Assembly (NCBI RefSeq): GCF_005434945.1
Contig: NZ_SKCH01000013.1
Coordinates: 32,955 to 96,954 of the forward strand
From: Prescottella subtropica
GTDB lineage: Bacteria; Actinomycetota; Actinomycetes; Mycobacteriales; Mycobacteriaceae
DNA: 64,000 bases
Reading direction: 5' to 3'
A program made the position numbers and the translations under genes. Below, in pieces: positions 1 through 8,481 of this stretch. The first letter of the stretch is position 1. Each line of letters opens with the position of its first letter. The notes under the pieces were generated by a model, which saw only the letters and a list, made by a program, of their open reading frames with translations, searched no databases and was not told where the DNA came from.

Positions 1-1221
1 TCGATCGAACTGGCCCGTCGCGGCGTCGAGGTCGACATCTTCACCCGCGCGACGTCGTCGGCGGACCCGGTGGTTCAGGACGCCGCGCCGGGCGTGAAGG
101 TGCGCAACGTCGCAGCCGGTCCGTACGAGGGGCTCGACAAGAACGCGCTGCCCACCCAGTTGTGCGCGTTCGCGGCCGGGGTGCTGCGTGAGGAGGCCCG
201 GCGCGAGCCCGGCTACTACGACCTGGTGCACTCGCACTACTGGCTGTCCGGCCAGGTGGGGTGGCTCGCGCGGGACCGGTGGGGGGTGCCGCTCGTGCAC
301 ACCGCGCACACCCTCGCCGCGGTGAAGAACGCAGCCCTCGCCGACGGGGACACCCCCGAACCGGTGGCCCGGCAGATCGGGGAACAGCAGGTGGTCGCCG
401 AGGCGGATCGGCTCACCGCCAACACCGCCGACGAGGCCGCCCAGCTCACCTCGATCTACGGGGCGTCCCCCGACCGGATCGACATCGTCGCGCCCGGCGC
501 CGACCTGACGCGCTACCGGCCGGGGGACCGACTCGCGGCGCGGGCGTCGTTCGGCCTCGACCCCGCCGAGACGATCGTGACGTTCGTCGGACGCATCCAG
601 CCCCTCAAGGCGCCCGACGTGCTGCTGCGTGCCGCCGCCGAGGTGATCGCCCGCGAACCCGGTCTGCCGCTGCGGATCCTCGTCGTCGGCGGGCCGTCCG
701 GCACCGGCCTCGACAAGCCCGATTCGCTCATCGACCTCGCCGCCGCGCTGGGGATCGACGCCCGGGTGACGTTCCTGCCCCCACAACCTCCCGACCGTTT
801 GGTCGACATCTATCGGGCGTCGAATCTCGTTGCGGTACCGAGTTACTCGGAATCCTTCGGGCTGGTGGCGATCGAGGCGCAGGCCTGCGGCACTCCGGTG
901 ATCGCGGCCGACGTCGGTGGTCTCGGCACCGCTGTGCAGGACGGGCGGACCGGTCTGCTCGTGCAGGGGCACCGGATCGACGACTGGGCGTCCGCGCTGC
1001 AATCGCTCGTGACGGCACCCGCACGACTCGACGAACTGGCCACCCGCGCGCCCCGGCACGCCGAGAACTTCTCGTGGGCCCACACCGCAGACGCCCTGCT
1101 CGGCAGCTATCGGGCCGCGACCGCAGGCTACCGGCGGCCGGCCGGCGAGAACGGTGATTTCACTCCGCGCCGGTCGCGGGGGCTGTGGAAACTGCGACGG
1201 ACGAGCGGAGCGCGGGCATGA
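1..1221 (+). CDS. mshA: D-inositol-3-phosphate glycosyltransferase MshA (5' partial)
   Basis: The open frame runs in from the window edge, so the first residues are missing; 406 codons remain of a family that is about 480 residues long. MshA transfers GlcNAc from UDP-GlcNAc to inositol 3-phosphate, the first step of mycothiol synthesis in the cytoplasm. Visible family features are the acceptor-side motif HSHYWLSG, the GT-B C-terminal domain starting near [13 protein letters not shown], and the retaining GT4 signature ESFGLVAIE. The stop overlaps the next start as ATGA. The order mshA, YbjN-like gene, gpmA, senX3 matches the mycobacterial locus, which supports the assignment beyond the general GT4 family. 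Confidence 0.93.
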   Translation, partial: SIELARRGVEVDIFTRATSSADPVVQDAAPGVKVRNVAAGPYEGLDKNALPTQLCAFAAGVLREEARREPGYYDLVHSHYWLSGQVGWLARDRWGVPLVHTAHTLAAVKNAALADGDTPEPVARQIGEQQVVAEADRLTANTADEAAQLTSIYGASPDRIDIVAPGADLTRYRPGDRLAARASFGLDPAETIVTFVGRIQPLKAPDVLLRAAAEVIAREPGLPLRILVVGGPSGTGLDKPDSLIDLAAALGIDARVTFLPPQPPDRLVDIYRASNLVAVPSYSESFGLVAIEAQACGTPVIAADVGGLGTAVQDGRTGLLVQGHRIDDWASALQSLVTAPARLDELATRAPRHAENFSWAHTADALLGSYRAATAGYRRPAGENGDFTPRRSRGLWKLRRTSGARA

Positions 1222-1760
1222 ACGAGCAGGACCGGACGTCGGTGGATCTGCGGGACGTCATCGATACGGCGTTGCGCGAACGCGAACTCGACTACAGCCG
1301 CACCGGCGACGACCGGTTCGTCGTCGAACTTCCCGGCGAGCACAAGCTGAAGACGGCGACGCTGCTCACCGTCGGCAACCACGGGGTGCGGGTCGAGGCG
1401 TTCGTGTGCCGCAAGCCCGACGAGAATTTCGAGGGCGTCTACAAGTACCTGCTGCGCCGCAACCGCCGGCTCTACGGCGTCCACTACACGATCGACAAGA
1501 TCGGCGACATCTACCTGGTCGGACGCCTGTCGACGCATGCGGTGACCGGCGACGAACTCGACCGTGTCCTCGGTCAGGTACTCGAGGCCGCCGACGGTGA
1601 CTTCAACGTGCTGCTCGAACTCGGCTTCGCCACGTCGATCAAGCGGGAATGGGAATGGCGGGTCTCCCGGGGCGAGTCCCTGGCGAATCTGCAGCCGTTC
1701 AAGCACCTCGTGGAGGGGTCGTCCGAGGCGTCTGCGTGGGAGCCTCCGGCCGAGTCCTGA
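1218..1760 (+). CDS. YbjN-domain protein (Rv0487-like)
   Basis: This encodes 180 residues and begins with an ATG overlapping the mshA stop, so the two are probably translationally coupled. The sequence resembles YbjN family proteins, which have a type III secretion chaperone-like fold. No catalytic motif is visible and there is no signal peptide or membrane segment. Its position directly after mshA is conserved in mycobacteria (Rv0487), but I know of no proven link to mycothiol. An upstream in-frame ATG lies inside mshA; the overlapping start is preferred because it matches the compact operon spacing. Confidence 0.85.
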   Translation: MNEQDRTSVDLRDVIDTALRERELDYSRTGDDRFVVELPGEHKLKTATLLTVGNHGVRVEAFVCRKPDENFEGVYKYLLRRNRRLYGVHYTIDKIGDIYLVGRLSTHAVTGDELDRVLGQVLEAADGDFNVLLELGFATSIKREWEWRVSRGESLANLQPFKHLVEGSSEASAWEPPAES

Positions 1761-1813
1761 CCGGTTCGCGTCGTTACCGGCGCGAGATTTCGTGGCCCAG
1801 GCCATCCATTTGA

Positions 1814-1829
1814 TGTGATCTGGATCACA
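1814..1829. promoter_or_regulatory. CRP/GlxR-type operator
   Basis: The sequence TGTGATCTGGATCACA is a perfect match to the TGTGA-N6-TCACA consensus of cAMP receptor proteins, and its arms stay complementary over 8 bases on each side. It lies about 330 bases before the rpf gene and about 50 after the YbjN-like stop. Actinobacterial rpf genes are known CRP/GlxR targets, so control of the downstream rpf is the likely role. This is inferred from the motif only. Confidence 0.7.
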
Positions 1830-1940
1830 TTACGACTATGCAACGATGCGCTGGCTATTTCCCTGTTCATGGGCTGTGAGCTGCGCATTTTGCCAGCTCA
1901 TTGCCGTTTTTGCGGACGAGCGTCCCACAAAATCGATCCG

Positions 1941-1968
1941 TGACGTTCCCGTGATCCGCTCCTACGGT
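1941..1968 (+). promoter_or_regulatory. Candidate rpf promoter
   Basis: TGACGT (1941-1946) and TACGGT (1963-1968) are separated by 16 bases and form a plausible -35/-10 pair. Transcription would start near 1975 and give a leader of roughly 185 nt before the rpf start. The CRP-type site lies about 130 bases upstream of the -35. The rest of the 1761-1940 interval shows no other feature I can support. Confidence 0.4.
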
Positions 1969-1984
1969 TGTAACCAGACCGAGA

Positions 1985-2147
1985 CACACCGACTCGGAAC
2001 GCACTACGCAAGTCCCCGACCCGCATTCACTGATCTGCCCCGCGGGATCGGGCCAGGCAAGACCACAGAGGGGCAGAGGCGAGACCCACCACGAGCCCGG
2101 ACCGACCATCACGTCGTCCGACGGCCGTCTCGCCGACACCACGGAGA
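1985..2147 (+). promoter_or_regulatory. Structured rpf leader, candidate c-di-AMP (ydaO-type) riboswitch
   Basis: Two perfect 8-bp long-range stems lie back to back: TCTGCCCC (2034-2041) with GGGGCAGA (2070-2077), and GGCGAGAC (2078-2085) with GTCTCGCC (2127-2134). The second encloses a CGGAC/GTCCG helix. The 3' part ends in GGAGAGGAT, which resembles the end of the ydaO/yuaA consensus and also holds the ribosome binding site. Actinobacterial rpf genes commonly carry ydaO leaders. The primary-sequence match is weak, so the class is inferred rather than shown. Confidence 0.4.
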
Positions 2148-2161
2148 GGATCCACCCCGAC

Positions 2162-2491
2162 ATGGCCAAGTTCACCGCCAAGCGCACCCTCGGCACCATC
2201 GCCGCCACCGCCGCCCTCGTCGCCGCACCCCTCGCCATGAGCACCGGCACCGCCAACGCCGCCTCCGGCAACTGGGACGCCGTCGCACAGTGCGAATCCA
2301 GCGGCAACTGGTCCGCCAACACCGGCAACGGCTTCTACGGCGGCCTCCAGTTCACCGCCAGCACCTGGCAGGCCTTCGGCGGCTCCGGCATGGCCCACCA
2401 GAGCTCCCGCGCCGAACAGATCCGCGTCGCCGAGAACGTCCTCGCCGGCCAGGGCCGCGGCGCCTGGCCCGTGTGCGGCCAGTACCTCTGA
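2162..2491 (+). CDS. Resuscitation-promoting factor-like secreted transglycosylase
   Basis: The 109-residue product has a Sec-type signal peptide ending around STGTANA-AS, followed by a single Rpf catalytic domain (about residues 35-109). Visible hallmarks are [14 protein letters not shown], containing the catalytic Glu, the GFYGGLQF and STWQAFGG motifs, and the paired cysteines CESS and PVCGQ expected to form a disulfide. Rpf domains cleave peptidoglycan and help dormant cells resume growth. There is no LysM or other accessory domain, so this is a minimal Rpf. Codons are almost all C-ending. It sits where mycobacteria have nothing between Rv0487 and gpm1, so it is an insertion relative to that order. 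Confidence 0.93.
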   Translation: MAKFTAKRTLGTIAATAALVAAPLAMSTGTANAASGNWDAVAQCESSGNWSANTGNGFYGGLQFTASTWQAFGGSGMAHQSSRAEQIRVAENVLAGQGRGAWPVCGQYL

Positions 2492-2537
2492 GCCATCCAC
2501 GCCTGACGGTCGGGCTGGGCTGAGCCCCCGTCTCCTC

Positions 2538-2588
2538 GGCTGAAGGGACCCTTCGTTCGCTCCTGGCGCACGAAGGGTCCCTTCAGCC
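2538..2588 (+). terminator. Strong hairpin terminator after rpf
   Basis: GGCTGAAGGGACCCTTCG (2538-2555) pairs perfectly with 2571-2588 over 18 bp, with a 15-nt loop. No U-tract follows, as is common in actinobacteria. The stem core is itself nearly self-complementary (GAAGGG-A-CCCTTC). Confidence 0.75.
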
Positions 2589-2620
2589 GTCGCGGGGGAC
2601 GTCATGCCAGGATTGACGCC

Positions 2621-3367
2621 ATGAGTACCGGAACACTTGTGCTGCTCCGCCACGGCGAGAGCGAATGGAACGCGCTGAACCTGTTCACCGGCTGGGTGGA
2701 CGTGCATCTGACCGACAAGGGCATGGCCGAGGGCAAGCGGGCCGGTGAACTGCTCGCCGAGCACGACCTGCTCCCGGACGTGCTGTACACGTCGCTGCTG
2801 CGTCGCGCGATCAGCACCGCGAACCTGGCGCTCGACGCGTGCGACCGGCACTGGATCCCGGTCGTGCGGGACTGGCGTCTGAACGAGCGCCATTACGGTG
2901 CGCTGCAGGGCAAGAACAAGGCGCAGACGAAGGCCGAGTTCGGCGAGGACCAGTTCATGCTGTGGCGTCGCAGCTACGACACCCCGCCGCCGGCGATCGA
3001 GGCCGGCAGCGAGTACAGCCAGGATCAGGACGCGCGGTACGCGGACCTGCCGGAGGTGCCGCTGACCGAGTGCCTGCTCGACGTCGTGAAGCGTCTGATC
3101 CCGTACTGGGACGAGACCATCGCCGCCGATCTGAAGGCCGGCAAGACGGTGCTGGTCACCGCGCACGGCAATTCGCTGCGCGCGCTCGTCAAGCATCTCG
3201 ACGGCATCTCCGACGACGACATCGCGGGCCTGAACATTCCGACGGGCATCCCGCTGCGCTACGACCTGGACGAGAACCTGAAGCCGCTGAACCCGGGTGG
3301 CACGTACCTCGACCCGGAGGCCGCCGCTGCCGGTGCCGCCGCGGTCGCGAACCAGGGCGCCAAGTAG
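2621..3367 (+). CDS. gpmA: 2,3-bisphosphoglycerate-dependent phosphoglycerate mutase
   Basis: This 248-residue cytoplasmic enzyme interconverts 3- and 2-phosphoglycerate in glycolysis and gluconeogenesis. The catalytic motif [10 protein letters not shown] lies near residues 8-17, the substrate loop [12 protein letters not shown] follows, and [13 protein letters not shown] and the second catalytic His in [17 protein letters not shown] are all intact. Length and motifs fit the dPGM family exactly. It is followed by senX3-regX3 as in M. tuberculosis, where it is gpm1. It stands alone between a terminator and a repeat-rich gap, so it is probably monocistronic. Confidence 0.97.
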   Translation: MSTGTLVLLRHGESEWNALNLFTGWVDVHLTDKGMAEGKRAGELLAEHDLLPDVLYTSLLRRAISTANLALDACDRHWIPVVRDWRLNERHYGALQGKNKAQTKAEFGEDQFMLWRRSYDTPPPAIEAGSEYSQDQDARYADLPEVPLTECLLDVVKRLIPYWDETIAADLKAGKTVLVTAHGNSLRALVKHLDGISDDDIAGLNIPTGIPLRYDLDENLKPLNPGGTYLDPEAAAAGAAAVANQGAK

Positions 3368-3386
3368 TCCGTCGCAGCTTTTCCGA

Positions 3387-3498
3387 CCCCCGCGTTGTGC
3401 GCACGTGTTGCGGTGTTTCCCGTTCCGGGCCCGCGACAGGTGCGCGAAACGCGGGGGTTTCGGCGTTCCGGGCGCGACGAGTGCGCAAAACGCGAGGG
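3387..3498. repeat. Three-copy palindromic repeat downstream of gpmA
   Basis: A left unit (3387-3412, CCCCGCGTTGTGCGCACG core) is the imperfect inverse of a right unit (3430-3456, GGTGCGCGAAACGCGGGG core). A third unit (3472-3498, GAGTGCGCAAAACGCGAGGG core) repeats the right unit directly, and GTTCCGGG precedes both right-type units. The first pair can act as the gpmA terminator; the extra direct copy makes it look like a REP-type element. The remainder of 3368-3620 shows nothing else I can support. Confidence 0.55.
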
Positions 3499-3620
3499 AG
3501 ACGGGGGAGACCGGTGCCGTCCGGCAAACACGCGGTGAACGAACGGAAAACGCCAGCTCTCGGCGTTGTGACGGGCAGGGTAACCTCAGCACCCGGGTTC
3601 GGGTGCATGTCGACCGAACG

Positions 3621-3626
3621 TACGAT
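3621..3626 (+). promoter_or_regulatory. -10 element of senX3 (leaderless arrangement)
   Basis: TACGAT ends exactly 6 bases before the GTG start of senX3. That spacing would put the transcription start on the start codon, so the mRNA is probably leaderless. Confidence 0.5.
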
Positions 3627-3632
3627 TCTGGT

Positions 3633-4865
3633 GTGACTGTTGTTCAGGCCGTACTGCTCGTCGTCGTAGCCGCTGTCGCCGGTTGCATCGTCGGTGGGGT
3701 GGTCGTCCCGCGCGTCGCGTCCCGGCACGCGCGGCGCCAGCAGTCGCAGGCGGGGCTGACGCTGTCGCAGGCACTCGATCTGATCGTCCGCACCTCCGAG
3801 AGCGGGATCGCGGTCGTCGACACGTTCAACGACGTCGTCCTGTCCAACCCGCGCGCCGACGAACTGGGTCTGGTCCGCAATCGGATGCTCGACGATCGGG
3901 CGTGGATCGCGGCCACCACCGTGTTCGAGACCGGGGAGTCGGCCGAGGTGGATCTGACGACCCGCACCGTGCACCGCGGGCGCGACCGGATGGCGGTCCG
4001 CGCCACCGTCCGACTGCTGACGGAGGAGGATCGACGGTTCGTCGTGGTGTTCGCCGACGACGACTCCGAACAGGTTCGGATGGAGGCCACCCGGCGCGAC
4101 TTCGTCGCCAACGTCAGCCACGAACTCAAGACGCCCGTCGGCGCGATGGGTCTGCTCGCCGAGGCGCTCCTCGAATCCGCCGACGACCCCGACTCGGTCC
4201 GCTACTTCGGGCAGAAGGTGCTCAGCGAATCCGCGCGGCTCGGCAACATGGTCACCGAACTGATCGCGCTGTCCCGGCTGCAGGGCGCCGAGAAACTCCC
4301 CGACCTCGAGGTCGTCGACGTCGACGATGTCGTCACCGAGGCGCTGCGCCGGTCGGCCGTCGCCGCCGAGGCCGCCGAGATCACCGTCCACACCGACGCC
4401 CCCAGCGGCTTCGCCGTGATGGGGGACCGGACGCTGCTGGTGACCGCGCTGACGAACCTCGTCTCCAATGCAATCGCCTACTCCCCCAAGGGGACTCCCG
4501 TATCCGTGAGCCGGACGGTGCGCGGTGACGACATCGCGATCGCCGTCACCGACCGCGGCATCGGCATCGCCAAGGAAGACCAGGAACGCGTCTTCGAACG
4601 CTTCTTCCGCGTCGACAAGGCCCGCTCCCGCGCCACCGGCGGCACCGGTCTCGGACTCGCGATCGTCAAGCACGTCGCCGCCAACCACAACGGGTCCATC
4701 GACCTGTGGAGCCGGCCCGGCACCGGATCGACGTTCACCCTGCAGATCCCCGGCCACTTCGACGCCGCAGCTGTCACAGCCGCTGCCGCGTCGACCATCG
4801 GCGACGGCACCCCGGTGCCCGAACCCCACCGACCCGCAATGATCGACAAGAGGGCCGCATCGTGA
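3633..4865 (+). CDS. senX3: Sensor histidine kinase SenX3
   Basis: The GTG start gives 410 residues, the length of mycobacterial SenX3. One N-terminal membrane segment (about 5-25) is followed by a PAS-like domain (about 45-140), the HisKA box [16 protein letters not shown] with phospho-acceptor His near 163, the N box [12 protein letters not shown] and ATP-lid motifs DRGIGI and GTGLGL. SenX3 phosphorylates RegX3 under phosphate limitation. An in-frame upstream ATG exists, but the GTG at 3633 fits homologue length and lies 6 bases after a -10 element. No mycobacterial-type repeat separates it from regX3. Confidence 0.96.
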   Translation: MTVVQAVLLVVVAAVAGCIVGGVVVPRVASRHARRQQSQAGLTLSQALDLIVRTSESGIAVVDTFNDVVLSNPRADELGLVRNRMLDDRAWIAATTVFETGESAEVDLTTRTVHRGRDRMAVRATVRLLTEEDRRFVVVFADDDSEQVRMEATRRDFVANVSHELKTPVGAMGLLAEALLESADDPDSVRYFGQKVLSESARLGNMVTELIALSRLQGAEKLPDLEVVDVDDVVTEALRRSAVAAEAAEITVHTDAPSGFAVMGDRTLLVTALTNLVSNAIAYSPKGTPVSVSRTVRGDDIAIAVTDRGIGIAKEDQERVFERFFRVDKARSRATGGTGLGLAIVKHVAANHNGSIDLWSRPGTGSTFTLQIPGHFDAAAVTAAAASTIGDGTPVPEPHRPAMIDKRAAS

Positions 4866-4897
4866 CACGGTGCGACCGAGAGCCTGGAGGGCAACCG

Positions 4898-5587
4898 TTG
4901 ACGAGTGTGCTGATCGTGGAGGACGAGGAATCGCTGGCCGAGCCGCTCGCATTCCTGCTCCGCAAGGAGGGTTTCGACACCACCGTCTGCGGTGACGGGC
5001 CGTCCGCCCTGGCCGAATTCGAACGTTCCGGCGCCGACATCGTCCTGCTCGACGTCATGCTGCCCGGTATGAGCGGCACCGACGTGTGCAAGCAGCTGCG
5101 GATCCGCTCGTCGGTCCCGGTCATCATGGTCACCGCCCGCGACAGTGAGATCGACAAGGTCGTCGGACTCGAACTCGGCGCCGACGACTACGTCACCAAG
5201 CCGTACTCGGCGCGGGAGTTGATCGCCCGCATCCGTGCAGTGCTGCGCCGCGGCACCGACGCCGAGTCCGACACCGTCGGTGGGGACGGCGTCCTCGAGG
5301 CCGGCCCGGTCCGCATGGACGTCGAACGTCACCTCGTGCACGTCTCCGGGGATCCGGTGTCGTTGCCGCTCAAGGAATTCGATCTGCTCGAATACCTGCT
5401 GCGCAACTCCGGACGCGTCCTCACCCGCGGGCAGCTCATCGACCGGGTGTGGGGTGCCGACTACGTCGGCGACACCAAGACCCTCGACGTCCACGTCAAG
5501 CGGCTGCGCGCCAAGATCGAAGCCGACCCGGGCAAGCCGCAGCACCTGGTGACCGTCCGCGGCCTCGGCTACAAGCTCGAGGAGTGA
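4898..5587 (+). CDS. regX3: Response regulator RegX3
   Basis: This 229-residue OmpR/PhoB-class regulator has a receiver domain (about 1-115) with the phosphorylated Asp52 in DIVLLDVMLPGMSG and the switch residues TARDSE and KPYSARE, then a winged-helix domain (about 130-229) with LPLKEFDLLEYLLRNSGRV and the recognition region TKTLDVHVKRLRAKIE. The TTG start is chosen because TGGAGG lies 7 bases upstream and homologues begin TSVLIVEDEE. An in-frame GTG at 4862 overlaps the senX3 stop and would add 12 residues. It works with SenX3 in phosphate-starvation control. Confidence 0.96.
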   Translation: MTSVLIVEDEESLAEPLAFLLRKEGFDTTVCGDGPSALAEFERSGADIVLLDVMLPGMSGTDVCKQLRIRSSVPVIMVTARDSEIDKVVGLELGADDYVTKPYSARELIARIRAVLRRGTDAESDTVGGDGVLEAGPVRMDVERHLVHVSGDPVSLPLKEFDLLEYLLRNSGRVLTRGQLIDRVWGADYVGDTKTLDVHVKRLRAKIEADPGKPQHLVTVRGLGYKLEE

Positions 5588-5593
5588 CCGACC

Positions 5594-5662
5594 CCCGGGG
5601 TGGCCGAATGTCACACGCGTTCAGTTGGACTGAACCGGTGTGACATTCGGCCACCCCCGGGG
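5594..5662. terminator. Long bidirectional hairpin between convergent genes
   Basis: About 30 bp of near-perfect inverted repeat, with a perfect TGGCCGAATGTCACAC core at 5601-5616 mirrored at 5639-5654, lies between the converging regX3 and Rv0495c-like genes. It has a short TGG loop region and a CCCCGGGG base. Its place suggests a terminator for both strands. Confidence 0.7.
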
Positions 5663-5664
5663 CG

Positions 5665-6495
5665 TCAGGCCTGCGCGTCCTGCGCGGCCTTCTCCTGCGC
5701 GATCGTCGTCGCGGGATGCACCGCGATCAGACCCAGTCCCTGCCGGCGCCGGCACAGCGACGCCAACGCGTCGTACGCGGGTTTGCCGAGCAGTTCGGTG
5801 AGTTCCGGTGCATACGACTGCCACACCGGCTTGCTGCCGACGTGGGCGTCCGGGGAACCGGAGCAGTACCACTCGAGGTCCTCGCCGCCCTCACCCCAGC
5901 CGCGACGGTCGTACTCGGTGATCGTCGTCTCGAGGATCTGCTCACCGTCCGGCCGGTCCACCCACTCCTGGGTGCGCCGGATCGGCAGCTGCCAGCACAC
6001 GTCCGGCTTCACCTCGAGCGGCTCGATGCCCTTGCGCAGCGCCATCCCGTGCAGCGCGCAGCCGATACCGCCCGCGAACCCGGGACGGTTGAGGAAGATG
6101 CACGCCCCCTTGTAGCGACGGGTGCGCAGTGCCGGCTCGTCCTCGAGATCGTCCTCCTCGACGTAGCCCTTCTTGCCGAGACCCTTCTCCATGAACTGCC
6201 AGTCGTCGGGTGTGAGCATCTTCACGGACGCGTCGAGCTTCTCGCGATCCTCGTCGTCGGACAGGAACGCGCCGTGCGAGCAGCAGCCGTCGTCAGGCCG
6301 GTCGACGACGGTGCCCTGGCATGCGGGCGTGCCGAACACGCAGGTCCAGCGCGAGAGAAGCCACGTCATGTCGGCTTTGATGGTGTGTTCGGGATTGTCG
6401 GGATCGACGAACTGGACCCACTCGCGCGGGAAATCCAGCTCGACTTCCGGGGCGGGTACAACCTTGTGGGAGCCGCCGGTGCTGCCTGCTGTCAC
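5665..6495 (-). CDS. Conserved cysteine-rich protein (Rv0495c-like)
   Basis: The product is a 276-residue cytoplasmic protein without signal or membrane segments. It contains conserved cysteine clusters: [47 protein letters not shown] and [12 protein letters not shown], which suggest metal or Fe-S binding similar in spirit to YkgJ-type proteins. The GTG start at 6495 was chosen for fit to the ppx promoter region upstream. It is divergent from ppx, an arrangement shared with M. tuberculosis Rv0495c/Rv0496. Function unknown; metal binding is my inference. Confidence 0.85.
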   Translation of the reverse strand: MTAGSTGGSHKVVPAPEVELDFPREWVQFVDPDNPEHTIKADMTWLLSRWTCVFGTPACQGTVVDRPDDGCCSHGAFLSDDEDREKLDASVKMLTPDDWQFMEKGLGKKGYVEEDDLEDEPALRTRRYKGACIFLNRPGFAGGIGCALHGMALRKGIEPLEVKPDVCWQLPIRRTQEWVDRPDGEQILETTITEYDRRGWGEGGEDLEWYCSGSPDAHVGSKPVWQSYAPELTELLGKPAYDALASLCRRRQGLGLIAVHPATTIAQEKAAQDAQA

Positions 6496-6516
6496 AGTGC
6501 CCGACGGTAGACCCAG

Positions 6517-6522
6517 TACCGT
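6517..6522 (+). promoter_or_regulatory. -10 element of ppx (leaderless arrangement)
   Basis: TACCGT is followed by 6 bases and then the GTG start of ppx, placing the likely transcription start at the start codon. Confidence 0.45.
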
Positions 6523-6528
6523 AGCCGT

Positions 6529-7482
6529 GTGCGCCTTGGGGTACTCGACGTCGGAAGCAACACCGTCCACCTGCTCGTGGTGGACGCACATCGTGGTGGG
6601 CACCCCACCCCGATGAGTTCCACCAAGTCCGCGTTGCGGCTGGCCGAGAACACCGACGACCGGGGCGACATCACCGCCGTGGGCGCAGACAGGCTGGTCG
6701 AGACGGTGCGGGACTTCTCCGGGATCGCACAGTCGTCGGGCTGTGGTGAGCTGATGGCGTTCGCGACGTCCGCGGTCCGCGACGCCAACAACTCCGAGGC
6801 CGTCCTGTCCCGGGTGCGTGCCGAGACCGGTGTGAACCTCGAGGTGCTGTCCGGTGTCGACGAGGCCCGGCTGACGTTCCTCGCGGTCCGACGCTGGTAC
6901 GGCTGGAGCGCCGGCCACATCCTCAACCTCGACATCGGCGGCGGCTCGCTGGAGCTGACCTACGGCGGCGACGAGGACCCCGAGGTCGCGTTCTCGCTGC
7001 AGCTCGGTGCCGGACGCCTCACCCGGGACTGGTTGCACGGCGACCCGCCGGGCAAGCGTCGCGTCGCCGTCCTGCGGGACTGGCTCGACGCCGAACTCGC
7101 CGGCCCCGCCAAGGAACTCCGCGCCGCCGGCCCCGCCGACCTGCAGGTCGGCACCTCCAAGACTTTCCGCTCCCTCGCCCGACTCACCGGCGCCGCCCCC
7201 TCCGGGGCCGGTCTGCGCGTCAAGCGCACCCTCACCGCGAGCGGTCTGCGACAGCTGATCGCCTTCATTTCGCGGATGACGGCATCGGACCGTGCAGAAT
7301 TGGAGGGCGTGAGTTCCGACCGCTCCCAGCAGATCGTGGCCGGGGCTCTCGTTGCGGAGGCAAGCATGCGCGCCCTGGGCATCGACACGCTCGAGATTTG
7401 CCCGTGGGCGCTGCGTGAGGGTCTGATTCTTCGCAAGCTCGATACGGACATGGGTGGAGAACTGGTGGTGAGCGCTCGATGA
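6529..7482 (+). CDS. ppx: Exopolyphosphatase, Ppx/GppA family
   Basis: The 317-residue protein shows the ASKHA fold motifs of Ppx/GppA: the phosphate-1 loop [15 protein letters not shown] at residues 5-19, [20 protein letters not shown], and the second loop [16 protein letters not shown] near 143-158. It removes terminal phosphate from polyphosphate or from pppGpp. The length matches the short mycobacterial single-domain form (Rv0496) rather than the 500-residue E. coli enzyme. It overlaps the next gene by 4 bases (ATGA). With senX3-regX3 nearby this forms a phosphate-related neighbourhood. Confidence 0.92.
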   Translation: MRLGVLDVGSNTVHLLVVDAHRGGHPTPMSSTKSALRLAENTDDRGDITAVGADRLVETVRDFSGIAQSSGCGELMAFATSAVRDANNSEAVLSRVRAETGVNLEVLSGVDEARLTFLAVRRWYGWSAGHILNLDIGGGSLELTYGGDEDPEVAFSLQLGAGRLTRDWLHGDPPGKRRVAVLRDWLDAELAGPAKELRAAGPADLQVGTSKTFRSLARLTGAAPSGAGLRVKRTLTASGLRQLIAFISRMTASDRAELEGVSSDRSQQIVAGALVAEASMRALGIDTLEICPWALREGLILRKLDTDMGGELVVSAR

Positions 7483-8450
7483 CGGAGCCCGAAGGTGACA
7501 GCCAGGCGATCTCGGTTGCGGAACTGTTGGCCCGCAACGGGCAGAGCGTCGGCGGTGGCGGCGGCAGCAGCAGCGGCGGTCGACGACGCCGAGGCGTCAA
7601 GGGCGGCATCTCCGTCGCCGAACTGACCGGCGAGTTCCCGATCGTCCGCAAGCATCGTGCCGTCGTCGTCGACGACGAGGCGGCCGCCGACGCGATGCCG
7701 GTCGTGGACGCAGTGGATGTCGTGGACGTCGCGCCCGTTGTGGACGAGACGCCCGAGAAGCCGGCCGAGCCGGAGACACTCGTCGTACCGGAGGCGCCCG
7801 TCGCACCGGAGGCGCCGGCCGCGCCGGAGAAGCCGGCGGCAGTCGTCGTGGCGGACTCGCCGACCGTCGTCACACCGGCCGTCGTCACACAGACCGTCGT
7901 CGTGCCGACCGTGACCGCGGCGTTCCCGGCACCGAGCAAGGTTCCGAGCCCGGCCCCGGATCAGGACGCGGCCGCGACGACCGTCATCCCGCAGGTGCAG
8001 GTCCTCGCGCACAGTGAAGCGCCGGAACCGCAGCTGCTGTCCGGGCAGACGGTCGCCGGTGAGCTGCTGCGTCAGGGCCGTGACACCGCCGACACTGCTG
8101 ACGCCGCCGACATCGCCGGCGCCACCGAGACATCGGGTGCCGCCACGGAATCGGACGACGACCTCGTCGTGCCGGAACCGGAATCGGGCGGTGCCAGGCA
8201 GTGGGCGTTGCTGCTCGGCCAGGGTGTCGTCGCCGTCGTCGCCGGTGCACTGATGTTCAAGGGTTTCGAGAAGCTGTGGGACATGCTGCCGATGGTGGCG
8301 CTGGTGCTCGCGGTACTGGTGATCGTCGGACTGGTCGCGATGGTGCGGATCCTGCGCCGCACCGACGACATCACGAGCCTGGTGATCGCACTCGTCGCGG
8401 GTGTCTTCGTCACCCTCGGTCCGCTGGCGTTCCTGCTCAGCACGAGCTGA
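7479..8450 (+). CDS. Membrane protein with disordered N-terminus (Rv0497-like)
   Basis: This 323-residue protein is coupled to ppx by an ATGA overlap. The N-terminus carries two SVAEL motifs (near residues 9 and 45), one before a Gly/Ser-rich stretch and one after an RRRRG patch. A long Ala/Pro/Val/Glu-rich low-complexity region (about 60-235) follows, then three hydrophobic segments at about 245-263, 270-290 and 298-322. The layout suggests a cytoplasmic disordered arm tethered to the membrane by its C-terminus. It matches Rv0497 by position and architecture. Function unknown. Confidence 0.85.
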   Translation: MTEPEGDSQAISVAELLARNGQSVGGGGGSSSGGRRRRGVKGGISVAELTGEFPIVRKHRAVVVDDEAAADAMPVVDAVDVVDVAPVVDETPEKPAEPETLVVPEAPVAPEAPAAPEKPAAVVVADSPTVVTPAVVTQTVVVPTVTAAFPAPSKVPSPAPDQDAAATTVIPQVQVLAHSEAPEPQLLSGQTVAGELLRQGRDTADTADAADIAGATETSGAATESDDDLVVPEPESGGARQWALLLGQGVVAVVAGALMFKGFEKLWDMLPMVALVLAVLVIVGLVAMVRILRRTDDITSLVIALVAGVFVTLGPLAFLLSTS

Positions 8451-8481
8451 CTGGGCACCGGCGGAGGGAAGAGGGACGCGC

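Noticed and set aside
2027..3592. A 521-codon open frame on the minus strand across rpf and gpmA
   Set aside because: It is the GC-rich shadow of two clear plus-strand genes and shows no domain.
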